A stretch of 60,954 nt of DNA from a virus. The stretch lies in the IMG/VR virus record IMGVR_UViG_3300017776_000012, positions 1 through 60,954 of that record. One strand, written 5' to 3'. Position 1 is the first letter of the stretch; each line of letters opens with the position of its first letter. The notes beneath the pieces were generated by a model, which saw only the letters and a program-made list of their open reading frames with translations, was not told where the DNA came from and made no database searches. This document shows, one piece after another, positions 28,052 to 34,795 of this stretch. The position numbers were made by a program, and so were the translations under genes.

Positions 28052-29650
28052 TTACATCATTTGCTGAACAGCTTCATTGACTTGTTGAGCTGCTGCAGGT
28101 TGACCTTGTTGTTGCATTTGTGTTGCACTGTTCTGAGCATGAGCAGTAGTCATGGCATTAACGGCTTGCATCTTGGCTTGATCGGCCATTGCTGCCTCTT
28201 TCTCTTCCTCAAGCTCATCAGGACTCTTGACCCAATTTCTAGGATCAAAGCCAAGGCTTGTGATAAGAGCTCTTGCATACTCATCAAACTTAAAGTTTTG
28301 AATAGCTTCTGGTGGGAGGTTGCGAATCATCTCGCCCATAGCCATCAGACGCTCTCTGTCAGACTCTCTACTAAGAGCCTGCAGACCAGTAACAATATCA
28401 ACAGACAGAACACCTGAGTCTTCATCTTGGAATTCGGACACTAAGCGTTCATCAACTTCTTTATTATCTACCATTAAGTAGAATGTTCTTTTTACGATTG
28501 GAACCAATAAGTCTCTAGCAATAGACGAGAACACCCCACCTAAGACTTGCTCTAACTCTTGTCCAATCATACGCACTGCGGTAGCCGTCACTCTGTCACC
28601 AGATGGGATAGCACTACCAGACATGAGGAAGCTTTGAGCCACCTCTTTACGCATGGTTTCCACAGCTTGCATACTTAAAGATACTTGAGGGTTCATGGTA
28701 CTAGAAGGAGTAATAGCAAAGACGTCTTGCTGTCTTGCTGAAACCCAAGTACCATTAGGCTGGGTAGAAATATCATCAAGGGCAGTAATGCCTGATGGAT
28801 CTACAGCCATCCAGAATGCGGAGCTAGCCGAGAGGCCTTCAATAAGGGCTGCAGTGTAAGACTCTAAGGATTTGATATCACCAATATTCATCTCAACATG
28901 GGATCTACCGTAGTTCTCATTGGTAACTGACTGCCATCGCAGTGCAATAACCGGGAGAACCTTATAGATTCCTTCTGAAATAATTTCCTTATTCTTCTCT
29001 ACACTGACTTCCCAATGCTTTGCCTCGTCATTCCATACCAATCTATTAAAGATAGTATCATAACCTTTCTTAGTGACTGATGCTTGATACACCACTCCAG
29101 GGCTGTGAGCGTCTTCCATAGCACCTGTAGTGCTGGATTTAGCTGCATGCTCTAGATAGATAATCTCAATTACTTCACCTCTATGGTTACGTTTAATGAC
29201 GTAATGATCTAACCTTACAGTTCTAAAGATCATGTCATCCTCAAGAATCATTAAGGCATCACCAAGGACCAACAGTTGTTGGAGAGCTTGGTAGATGGAT
29301 TCTCTAAGATTCTTACTATTTAACTTCTTATGTAATTTAGAAGCCATTGACTCAAGGTATTCCTGAGTTTCCAGAGGAGGGTACTCACCAGTCTTAGGAA
29401 AGAACCTAAAGAATGGCAAATCATTGAGAGGCAAAAGCGCACTCATGATTCTAGAGGCTAGAGCATTGACTCCTCTAGCGGGAATGCTAGAGTATGGAGT
29501 AACCAGTTGCTCAGTCTCAGAGTAGCCAATAGGTGGTAACAACTCAGGCAATGTTAATGCAGAACAACCCCTCGCTCTGTCTAGCTTTGCTGTGCGAAGA
29601 GAATCGAATGCAAAGAAGCGATCCTCGATAGATTTTTCTGCCATTTCCAT
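28052..29650 (-). CDS. Portal / head-tail connector (T7 gp8-like), 532 aa
   Basis: The protein matches T7 gp8 in length (536) and pattern: RARGCSALTLPELLPP (25-40), a TPYSSIPARGVNALASRIMSALLP stretch in 51-74, LLVLGDALMI (about 127), and a late VDIVTGLQALSRESDRERL segment. The ATG has GAGGTACTATAA in front. The C-terminal 60 residues are Ala/Gln-rich. It forms the dodecameric vertex ring through which DNA enters and leaves. Confidence 0.93.
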   Translation of the reverse strand: MEMAEKSIEDRFFAFDSLRTAKLDRARGCSALTLPELLPPIGYSETEQLVTPYSSIPARGVNALASRIMSALLPLNDLPFFRFFPKTGEYPPLETQEYLESMASKLHKKLNSKNLRESIYQALQQLLVLGDALMILEDDMIFRTVRLDHYVIKRNHRGEVIEIIYLEHAAKSSTTGAMEDAHSPGVVYQASVTKKGYDTIFNRLVWNDEAKHWEVSVEKNKEIISEGIYKVLPVIALRWQSVTNENYGRSHVEMNIGDIKSLESYTAALIEGLSASSAFWMAVDPSGITALDDISTQPNGTWVSARQQDVFAITPSSTMNPQVSLSMQAVETMRKEVAQSFLMSGSAIPSGDRVTATAVRMIGQELEQVLGGVFSSIARDLLVPIVKRTFYLMVDNKEVDERLVSEFQDEDSGVLSVDIVTGLQALSRESDRERLMAMGEMIRNLPPEAIQNFKFDEYARALITSLGFDPRNWVKSPDELEEEKEAAMADQAKMQAVNAMTTAHAQNSATQMQQQGQPAAAQQVNEAVQQMM

Positions 29651-29660
29651 TTATAGTACC

Positions 29661-30164
29661 TCAGTTAAACATGGTTCCTTGGCCACCTTGTCCGGGCAAC
29701 CCTGAACCATCTGGAATTCTAAATGCGCTAAGTCGCTTAAACATACGGCCTCTTCTGCCGCCCTTGCCTCTACGATCAAGCATTTCTTTTCTCATAGCCT
29801 GACCTCTAGAAAGCTTAGAAACTTCTTGTTGACGTTCCTTGTTAATTCTTTGAACTTCAGCCTTGCTTGCAGCTTCTTTAGCCTTGTTGTCTCTTAACCG
29901 AGCTGCTGCCATCGCCGCCCCTTTTTGATCACTTCTTTGCTGCTTAAGTTGGGCTGCAAGGAATTCAGAGACTTCTTTAGCTTCTGCTCTCAGTGCTTCT
30001 TCATCAACTAAATCGTCAGTATCGATCATGTCTGGATCTAAGGTAGCTGGACCGGGAATCATAATGTTTCCCATCTCGTCCGTAATGCCTACCTCTTCAG
30101 CTTCCATGCCTTCGTAACCAACAATGTTGCCTTCTCTATCGTAAATTGGATCACCGTCTGCCAT
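29661..30164 (-). CDS. Late hypothetical protein upstream of the portal, 167 aa
   Basis: The N-terminal 60 residues are acidic, the middle (about 65-145) is a basic Ala/Lys/Arg-rich helix, and the end is Gly/Gln-rich. The gene is preceded by AAAGG and stands 10 bp from the portal gene. In T7 relatives this position often holds small head or connector accessory proteins (such as T7 gp7.3 or gp6.7), but no specific match was recognised. Confidence 0.75.
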   Translation of the reverse strand: MADGDPIYDREGNIVGYEGMEAEEVGITDEMGNIMIPGPATLDPDMIDTDDLVDEEALRAEAKEVSEFLAAQLKQQRSDQKGAAMAAARLRDNKAKEAASKAEVQRINKERQQEVSKLSRGQAMRKEMLDRRGKGGRRGRMFKRLSAFRIPDGSGLPGQGGQGTMFN

Positions 30165-30173
30165 AATACACCT

Positions 30174-30350
30174 TTATTTTTTCTTTTGAATTTTAAATTG
30201 GTTTTGAAGTAAAGCCACTACAGACCTCTGTCCAGCCAAATGAAAACGTTCGCTTTCACTTTTGCTTAAAACATCGTCTGTAAGTTTAAACTTTTCTTCT
30301 AGAATTTCAATCAGCCTCTTGTCGATAAAAGGCCAGTCTTGTTGTTTCAT
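30174..30350 (-). CDS. Small helical phage protein, about 58 aa
   Basis: The product reads WPFIDKRLIEILEEKF near its start and ends QKKK. A tryptophan followed by 'dkrLIeyLEe.F' is a pattern seen in small marine phage proteins of unknown role placed before head genes. I prefer the ATG at 30350, because the longer frame to 30395 overlaps the previous gene by 89 bp; even so a 44-bp overlap remains, so the start is uncertain. Confidence 0.65.
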   Translation of the reverse strand: MKQQDWPFIDKRLIEILEEKFKLTDDVLSKSESERFHLAGQRSVVALLQNQFKIQKKK

Positions 30351-30774
30351 TCTTAACTCTTTCGTATAACTCATCTGGAGTTTGGATATCATCATCCCAT
30401 ATTCTGAGTACCTGCTTACAGCAATGTACGCAGTTATTTTGAGGCTTAGGATAAAGCGCGTGTCCTGTAGATTCCCTTATAATATTAAACAGTAGTGTAT
30501 CTATTACAGGTAGACGCGTAGATTCAAGATATTTATAATCATCAATCTCTTTATCCGTAGGCCCAAAATCGAAAGCCATATCAGGCTTACTAAATCTCTC
30601 CTCGGTGGTCGGATCTTTCAAAGAAACCCAAGCATTTCCTTCAGGCCATGTGCCCAAGTACCAGTGACCCAATAGTATCGCACAATGAGCATACTTAGGG
30701 GAGGCTAAAGAAATATACCAATGGTCTACGAAAGTTTCAGGTTTCCAAAACCCCAGAATCATTCTTTTTTGCAT
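30307..30774 (-). CDS. Putative NlpC/P60-like (permuted papain-fold) protein, 155 aa
   Basis: The protein shows a histidine in a strand-like context (YAHCAILLGHWYLGTWP, residues about 28-44), then NNCVHCCKQVLRIW near 112-125 and TPDELYERV at 132-140. Histidine first, then an NC(V/T)..C helix, then TPdeLy is the pattern of permuted NlpC/P60-like amidases such as the YiiX group. The family cleaves or binds peptides, lipids or amide bonds; the substrate here is unknown. A second ATG four codons in (30762) is possible. Assignment is by pattern only. Confidence 0.6.
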   Translation of the reverse strand: MQKRMILGFWKPETFVDHWYISLASPKYAHCAILLGHWYLGTWPEGNAWVSLKDPTTEERFSKPDMAFDFGPTDKEIDDYKYLESTRLPVIDTLLFNIIRESTGHALYPKPQNNCVHCCKQVLRIWDDDIQTPDELYERVKNETTRLAFYRQEAD

Positions 30775-31003
30775 CTGTCTTTTTTCTTGGTCTTCCTACT
30801 TTAGGTTTCTTAAGTTCCTCAATCTCAGCCTTGAATTCTTCAATCTCAGCTTCTAATTGATTGATTACAGATTTGGTACTATTAAGGGCTGTCCACAAAG
30901 GGACAATCCAAGGATGGGCATTTCTTACGCCACCCGCATTACTCTTAAGAGCTTCCTCAATACCTTTAAGTAAGGATGCTCTTGGATCATACATTTCACT
31001 CAT
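30737..31003 (-). CDS. Small coiled-coil protein with AT-hook-like tail, 88 aa
   Basis: I start at the ATG at 31003 (GGGGAGAATGTA upstream), where the gene overlaps the previous stop. The centre is a heptad-like INQLEAEIEEFKAEIEELKK (about 53-72) followed by PKVGRPRKKTD, which contains the GRP core of an AT-hook. A minor-groove DNA-binding or scaffold role is possible but unproven. Confidence 0.7.
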   Translation of the reverse strand: MSEMYDPRASLLKGIEEALKSNAGGVRNAHPWIVPLWTALNSTKSVINQLEAEIEEFKAEIEELKKPKVGRPRKKTDAKKNDSGVLET

Positions 31004-32015
31004 TACATTCTCCCCATTCAGATAAAACTTTGAGTACGGCATTAAAGCCATTATTTGTCTGTGGATGATACTTAAAAGCGGCAACATCTGCAAGAACTTT
31101 TAATAAATCTTGAAATCCTACCATACCATCCTCATTTAAATCAGAAGGACAGCTGTTGTCTGGGTAGTAGTCCACGAAGTACGGCGCTCGGTCACAGTTG
31201 TAACCTTGGTTGCAGGCGAACCTTATAACCCCACCACTACCGAAGTAGTCAGGACCAGTGAAGCGGGCAATGTGGAACGAACCGGGATGCTTCTCGCTCT
31301 CCCAGTCCACGCTATAGCCCCTCCACATGATCAGATCGGCGTAGTCATTTTGGCTGGGTGAATCGCAGCAGACCTCACCCACGATGGTCTGACGGTGCGG
31401 CCAGAAGATCAGCGTGTCGGATTCAATAAGATCCGTGTACTGAGCCTGCACCTGCGGATACTTGAGTTGGCTGAAGGCTCCATACTTCTTGCCGGGTTCA
31501 CCGTGCAAGATCCAAGAGTCAGCCCAGAAGTATTCCAGTCCTACCTGATCGAAGGTATTGGGCACTCCGCTCACCGTGTCCCAGTTGACTGGGGTGTGGT
31601 TCTGACCAAGGTACATCCAACGCTGGTGCGGGTTGCCTTGGATGCAGTCCCAATATTCGCCCGGTGTAGGGCAAGCAATGCTGGTGTACTGCTCCCAGTA
31701 GTCAATACACTCAGGGCAGTTCTCAAGGAACGGGTAGGTTGCGTCGTTGCGGTTCTTGAACACGTCACCCTCAACAGTCCACGCAAACGCACGAGTAGGC
31801 ACTTCGCTGCCTCTGGTGCTGCCAATAGTGTACGGAGGGCGTGGGCTGCCATTTGGTTGGGAAAACTCAGGGTCAAACCCAGTCTGGATGTACACATCGA
31901 ACGTACGTCCAAACGGAGTAAGTCTACCTAAGTCATCTACCCACATCTCTACAGTGTCAGGGTTAGCAGGAGGACCAGCTAATACGGATAATAATAAAGT
32001 TATTAGCATTTCCAT
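30996..32015 (-). CDS. Secreted dockerin-like protein, GC-rich probable host-derived cargo, 339 aa
   Basis: A hydrophobic start (MEMLITLLLSVLAG) looks like a short signal peptide. The body (20-285) is rich in W, Y, P and C and has no domain I recognise. The last 51 residues (289-339) begin CPSDLNEDGMVGFQDLLKVL and end WGEC, a dockerin-like calcium loop (D-x-N-x-D-G) of the kind that ends many secreted Planctomycetota proteins. Two sampled 60-base stretches (31201 and 31561) are 52 and 58 percent GC against about 30 percent at 9001. It interrupts a row of tiny basic late genes. I infer recent acquisition from the host. It may be exported late in infection, but the function is unknown. Confidence 0.8.
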   Translation of the reverse strand: MEMLITLLLSVLAGPPANPDTVEMWVDDLGRLTPFGRTFDVYIQTGFDPEFSQPNGSPRPPYTIGSTRGSEVPTRAFAWTVEGDVFKNRNDATYPFLENCPECIDYWEQYTSIACPTPGEYWDCIQGNPHQRWMYLGQNHTPVNWDTVSGVPNTFDQVGLEYFWADSWILHGEPGKKYGAFSQLKYPQVQAQYTDLIESDTLIFWPHRQTIVGEVCCDSPSQNDYADLIMWRGYSVDWESEKHPGSFHIARFTGPDYFGSGGVIRFACNQGYNCDRAPYFVDYYPDNSCPSDLNEDGMVGFQDLLKVLADVAAFKYHPQTNNGFNAVLKVLSEWGECNE

Positions 32016-32266
32016 CTCCTACGAGCTTTTCTTAAGCGGCTGTTCGGATCTTTAGCAGCCTTAGGGAACTTCTTCATCTGTCCAGCTGAGCGGGCACAAT
32101 ATGATTTCTTTCTTGACCCACCCCCCGGTTGAGGTGCTTTTAAGTTAGACCCTGTTCTTTTATTAATCATGGCACGGCCCTTAGCAGTTAAACCACCAGC
32201 TTTGCTCTTACACTTGTTGCCGATGTTGCAGCCCTTCATGGCTCCCTTTTTCTTGCTCTTTGCCAT
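32003..32266 (-). CDS. Small basic Cys-containing protein (DUF6321-like), 87 aa
   Basis: Start at 32266 with AAGGAAAATAAT in front. The protein has CNIGNKCKSKAGGLTAKGR near the N-terminus, then TGSNLKAPQPGGGSRKKSY and a terminal RRWKC. This 'GLTAKGR..N..TGSNLK.PQP' pattern is shared by small proteins in marine phages and giant viruses, which I believe are collected as DUF6321. It is strongly basic. A DNA-binding or virion role is plausible; none is proved. Confidence 0.8.
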   Translation of the reverse strand: MAKSKKKGAMKGCNIGNKCKSKAGGLTAKGRAMINKRTGSNLKAPQPGGGSRKKSYCARSAGQMKKFPKAAKDPNSRLRKARRRWKC

Positions 32267-32267
32267 A

Positions 32268-32516
32268 TTATTTTCCTTTTTTCTTTTTACTCCATGAGAT
32301 TGAAGCAGGACCTTTTTTCTTGCTTTTAGCAGAGTTGCACATAGCCTTGGTAGGGCGACAGGCAGGATATGGTCTTTTGCTGCCGCCCTTTGCTGACTTC
32401 CGACCACATGTTTTACCAGTCTTGCAGTCTACCCAGCCCTTCCCTTTGTTACGAGAGAACCAGCCGTGTAGACCCTTCTTCTTCTCTGCACTAAAGTTAG
32501 CTTTTTTCTTAGCCAT
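32268..32516 (-). CDS. Small basic Cys-containing protein (DUF5872-like), 82 aa
   Basis: The product contains KKGLHGWFSRNKGKGWVDC, then KTGKTCGRKSA and YPACRPTKAMC, a four-cysteine pattern found in many marine phages and algal viruses and, as I recall, grouped as DUF5872. Function is unknown. Its ATG overlaps the previous stop as TAATG, so it is translationally coupled to the 53-aa gene before it. Confidence 0.8.
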   Translation of the reverse strand: MAKKKANFSAEKKKGLHGWFSRNKGKGWVDCKTGKTCGRKSAKGGSKRPYPACRPTKAMCNSAKSKKKGPASISWSKKKKGK

Positions 32517-32677
32517 TACTTCTTCCTACTCTTGCCTTTATTGCCCCAGTTTTTTGCCCCAACTTTACGGCATTTAACAAGAGCTCCAGAAGCATATGCA
32601 CTAGGCCACTTTGTATATCTACTCTTTACCTTGTGATAACAAGCATCCTTCTTACCACCGCTTTTCTTTTTAGCCAT
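32516..32677 (-). CDS. Small basic protein, 53 aa
   Basis: The product begins MAKKKSGGKKDACYHKVKSR and continues with YTKWPSAYASGALVKCRK and GAKNWGNK. The 'DACY.KVK.RY..WPSAYASGALVKCRK' pattern is widespread in cyanophages and other marine phages; function is unknown. Two conserved cysteines may bind a metal. It is too short to be noticed by length, but the conserved pattern and TAATG coupling to its neighbour make it convincing. Confidence 0.85.
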   Translation of the reverse strand: MAKKKSGGKKDACYHKVKSRYTKWPSAYASGALVKCRKVGAKNWGNKGKSRKK

Positions 32678-32697
32678 ATCCTGTCTCCGCTTTTAGA

Positions 32698-32796
32698 TTA
32701 CATCTTCTTACGACGAGCAACCTTCTTCTTCTTCTTAGTAACCTTTGCGTCAGCCATGATGCCCTTAGGCTTCATGCCTGCACTTTTCTTACCCAT
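32698..32796 (-). CDS. Very small Lys/Arg-rich protein, 32 aa
   Basis: MGKKSAGMKPKGIMADAKVT is followed by a run of lysines and arginines. The ATG overlaps the previous stop (ATGGGTAA) and has GGAAGAAAG upstream. It is the first of four consecutive small, very basic proteins, which suggests a shared role such as DNA neutralisation in the capsid; this is inference. Confidence 0.65.
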   Translation of the reverse strand: MGKKSAGMKPKGIMADAKVTKKKKKVARRKKM

Positions 32797-33319
32797 TTTC
32801 TTTCTTCCGCGCATGTTCAGCTCTCTTTCTAGTATTGATATAATCCATAAAATCTTTAGAACAATGATCGTAGTAGCCCTGTTTGTTGAGCATTTCCGAG
32901 TACTTGTTCAGTTCCGATAGGCTTTGTATAAACACAAGCCCGTACACAAAATCCACATGACATGGTAAATGTTCCATGTCGTAATCTGGATCCTCAACCT
33001 CGTCCTGAGATGCAGATACCATTAAGTACAGATTGTCCTGGGCTAGTGTCTTGTTACGGACATCTGCCCAGCTTTCTGCATCTTCATCTGACCACAGTTC
33101 CGGATCGTAAGCAATGCCTACCAGCTCGTAAGAAGAGTCCCAGTTAGAGATCTTTTCTTCGACAGTAGACGCATCGCCTATAATTATTTTAGTCTTATTA
33201 TCTCTCCACGCTTTTAACGCGAAAGGACAAGGCTTTAAGCCGTTATAGAATTCACTAGGAACATCAAGGTATTCTTGTATCCATTGATCAATCTCTTTGT
33301 GAATTGCCTCTATATTCAT
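32789..33319 (-). CDS. Hypothetical acidic protein, 176 aa
   Basis: The protein is acidic with a CPFALKAWRDNK segment near residues 31-42 and a basic last 15 residues. No domain was recognised and there is no membrane segment. The ATG overlaps the stop of the 39-aa gene upstream by ATGA. It sits in the lysis/small-protein cluster between DNA replication and head genes. Confidence 0.8.
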   Translation of the reverse strand: MNIEAIHKEIDQWIQEYLDVPSEFYNGLKPCPFALKAWRDNKTKIIIGDASTVEEKISNWDSSYELVGIAYDPELWSDEDAESWADVRNKTLAQDNLYLMVSASQDEVEDPDYDMEHLPCHVDFVYGLVFIQSLSELNKYSEMLNKQGYYDHCSKDFMDYINTRKRAEHARKKENG

Positions 33320-33435
33320 CGCTTCTTAGAGCCCTTTGGTGTTTTCTTCATTGGTGAGCTATTGACGTACTTCTCAGCACTCTTGCCCTGATAGCTAGTG
33401 GTTCGACCACAGGCACATGGAAATTTCTTAATCAT
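33316..33435 (-). CDS. Very small basic protein with a CACG motif, 39 aa
   Basis: The product starts MIKKFPCACGRTTSYQGKSA and ends KTPKGSKKR. It is linked by ATGA overlaps to both neighbours, which supports it despite the short length. A single CxC pair could bind metal as a dimer; the function is unknown. Confidence 0.65.
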   Translation of the reverse strand: MIKKFPCACGRTTSYQGKSAEKYVNSSPMKKTPKGSKKR

Positions 33436-33572
33436 AAGATTCTTCCAATCCAGTTTTGCAGGTCCTGTAATCTATTGACCAAGAAATCTGCTGCAGTTCT
33501 AACGGAAACTTTGATGCCTCCTACAAATCCAATGAGCCCAAGCTCCATCCATTCTACAAATTTAGTAAGCAT
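33432..33572 (-). CDS. Very small amphipathic protein, 46 aa
   Basis: MLTKFVEWMELGLIGFVGGI begins a mostly hydrophobic protein of one or two amphipathic helices. It lies between the coiled-coil membrane protein and the CACG protein, with an ATGA overlap downstream. Position in the lysis cluster suggests a membrane-active helper such as an antiholin, without direct proof. Confidence 0.6.
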   Translation of the reverse strand: MLTKFVEWMELGLIGFVGGIKVSVRTAADFLVNRLQDLQNWIGRIL

Positions 33573-33574
33573 AT

Positions 33575-33802
33575 TTAATCCTTTATCTCACCTTCAATCC
33601 GTGAGACTTTATTCTCTAAGGATCGTAATCTTTCTTCTAATGCGACAAGAGATTTATCTAATCTCCCAACCGCATTGTCTAATCTAGCAGCAGTGTCGTG
33701 CATGCATGCAAATACTCCTTGCAATTTACCCGCAGCCCATATAACACCGCCAATAACGGCTATTAATTCTAGCCAGTTGTTTACTTCTGAAATGTCAACC
33801 AT
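33575..33802 (-). CDS. Membrane-anchored coiled-coil protein of the lysis cluster, 75 aa
   Basis: A hydrophobic segment (about 11-30, WLELIAVIGGVIWAAGKLQG) is followed by a heptad-patterned coiled coil (about 38-73, ending LENKVSRIEGEIKD). One membrane helix plus a coiled coil is the layout of XhlA-type lysis helpers and of inner-membrane spanins. It is next to the lipoprotein at 33805, so the two may act together at the envelope. Confidence 0.7.
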   Translation of the reverse strand: MVDISEVNNWLELIAVIGGVIWAAGKLQGVFACMHDTAARLDNAVGRLDKSLVALEERLRSLENKVSRIEGEIKD

Positions 33803-33804
33803 GT

Positions 33805-33978
33805 TTAATCTCTATTTTGCTGAAACATCATTGCTAATAGTAGTAATAACAGTAATACTACAAAACACAAAGAAGAGTCAGGGTCGATGGTTGGCGGTAG
33901 TTTAGGGTTAAGGGTTTCATATTCTACTTGAGGTGTACTGGAACATCCAGTTGCAAGGAGTAATAATAATCTCATCAT
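33805..33978 (-). CDS. Tiny lipoprotein with C-terminal membrane helix, unimolecular-spanin-like, 57 aa
   Basis: The product opens MMRLLLLLATGCSS, a lipobox with cleavage expected before C12. A short P/T-rich linker (13-36) leads to a second hydrophobic run (37-51) and ends FQQNRD. A lipid anchor in the outer membrane plus a C-terminal inner-membrane helix is the arrangement of unimolecular spanins such as T1 gp11, which disrupt the outer membrane at lysis. At 57 residues the linker of about 24 residues looks too short to cross a normal periplasm, so an o-spanin or different role is possible. ATGA overlap with the holin gene supports a lysis role. Confidence 0.7.
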   Translation of the reverse strand: MMRLLLLLATGCSSTPQVEYETLNPKLPPTIDPDSSLCFVVLLLLLLLAMMFQQNRD

Positions 33979-34403
33979 GGTTTAGCACTGCTTGTGCCAA
34001 AGTAAAACCCAACAATAGCAAGAAGCACTTGTCGTAGCTCAGGGATAAGAACCACACCATTGATCTCAGTAAAGACCTTGGTGGTTGGTTCAGCAATTAA
34101 ACCCCACAGAACGCTAGTACCTTGTACGTCATTCTCTAAGATTACTGGGAGGCCCCATAACGGGGCAAGTAAGGGCAGGAATACCACTGCAAATAGAATT
34201 GCAATAACAATAAACCGCCTTACAAACTTACCAGCCTTAGATGAAACTCTTGCTGCTGCCTTATCAGCGGACTGATCTGAAACTTCCCTAAGTTTTAGGG
34301 AAGTCATTAATAAATCTTGCTGATTCTGAGAACGAATAGCTAAGAGTTTCATTACATAGCCAGCCAATGTGCCGCCTAGTGTAGTTAAAAGCTCTATAGT
34401 CAT
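33975..34403 (-). CDS. Holin candidate with several membrane segments, 142 aa
   Basis: I start at 34403, one base after the upstream stop. The protein begins MTIELLTTLGGTLAGYVMKL, continues with a charged stretch, then a strongly hydrophobic hairpin (about 64-90, FIVIAILFAVVFLPLLAPLW) and a C-terminal hydrophobic segment ending VGFYFGTSSAKP. This is the layout of the GTA-type 'holin of 3TMs' family. It would open the inner membrane for the endolysin. It is followed at once by the spanin-like lipoprotein. Confidence 0.75.
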   Translation of the reverse strand: MTIELLTTLGGTLAGYVMKLLAIRSQNQQDLLMTSLKLREVSDQSADKAAARVSSKAGKFVRRFIVIAILFAVVFLPLLAPLWGLPVILENDVQGTSVLWGLIAEPTTKVFTEINGVVLIPELRQVLLAIVGFYFGTSSAKP

Positions 34404-34404
34404 A

Positions 34405-34677
34405 TCAGTCCTCTGAAGACTCTTCTTCTTTTTCCTTAGTTCCGTCCTCAATTTTGCCCATTACGTCTTCAATGGCCTCGTGATACATTCCTAAGATTGC
34501 ATCAATCTGAACCGTTAAACCGATAATAAGACTTCGATCTCCTACAGGAGCCTTTGGGGTAACTTCAACTAAGGTTTGAACGCATTTAGCTAAACCATTT
34601 AATAGGTCTACTACATTTTGGCTATTTGTATTAGCCTCTGATTTAACTTCTTGCACTTCTTCCATTACTTCAGACAT
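34405..34677 (-). CDS. Small acidic helical protein before the holin, 90 aa
   Basis: The ends are highly acidic (VMEEVQEVKSEAN and KEKEEESSED) with a helical middle. No domain was recognised. CAAGGAG precedes the ATG and the gene runs directly into the holin gene. It is the first gene after a hairpin and so may begin the lysis/late transcript. Confidence 0.8.
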   Translation of the reverse strand: MSEVMEEVQEVKSEANTNSQNVVDLLNGLAKCVQTLVEVTPKAPVGDRSLIIGLTVQIDAILGMYHEAIEDVMGKIEDGTKEKEEESSED

Positions 34678-34704
34678 TTGTTTCTCCTTGATATTGTCTC
34701 TCGA

Positions 34705-34731
34705 AAGACCTTAAAGGGGGCGTGAGCCCCC
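34705..34731 (-). terminator. Probable terminator hairpin between exonuclease and lysis genes
   Basis: On the minus strand GGGGGC-TCAC-GCCCCC (34716-34731) is followed by CTTTAAGG. The stem is strong but the U-tract is weak, so it may be a partial terminator or an RNA-processing site. The 118-bp gap (34678-34795) also holds ACAACTAGT, which shares the ACTAG half of the promoter-like palindrome. Confidence 0.55.
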
Positions 34732-34795
34732 TCCAAGGGCCAAGGAGAGACTAGTTGTATGTCTTTTCGCTGTTCTTTTGTTGGAACTAAGTGGG

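Noticed and set aside
27938-28417. Plus-strand 159-aa Leu/Ser/His-rich frame across scaffold and portal ends
   Set aside because: Antisense shadow of Gln- and Glu-rich coding sequence; no homology pattern and no plus-strand genes elsewhere.
31395-31931. Plus-strand 178-aa frame opposite the dockerin-like gene, and a second 113-aa minus-strand frame there
   Set aside because: Open only because of the higher GC of this gene. No ribosome site, low-complexity T/R-rich products, and the minus-strand gene has a signal peptide and a recognisable domain.
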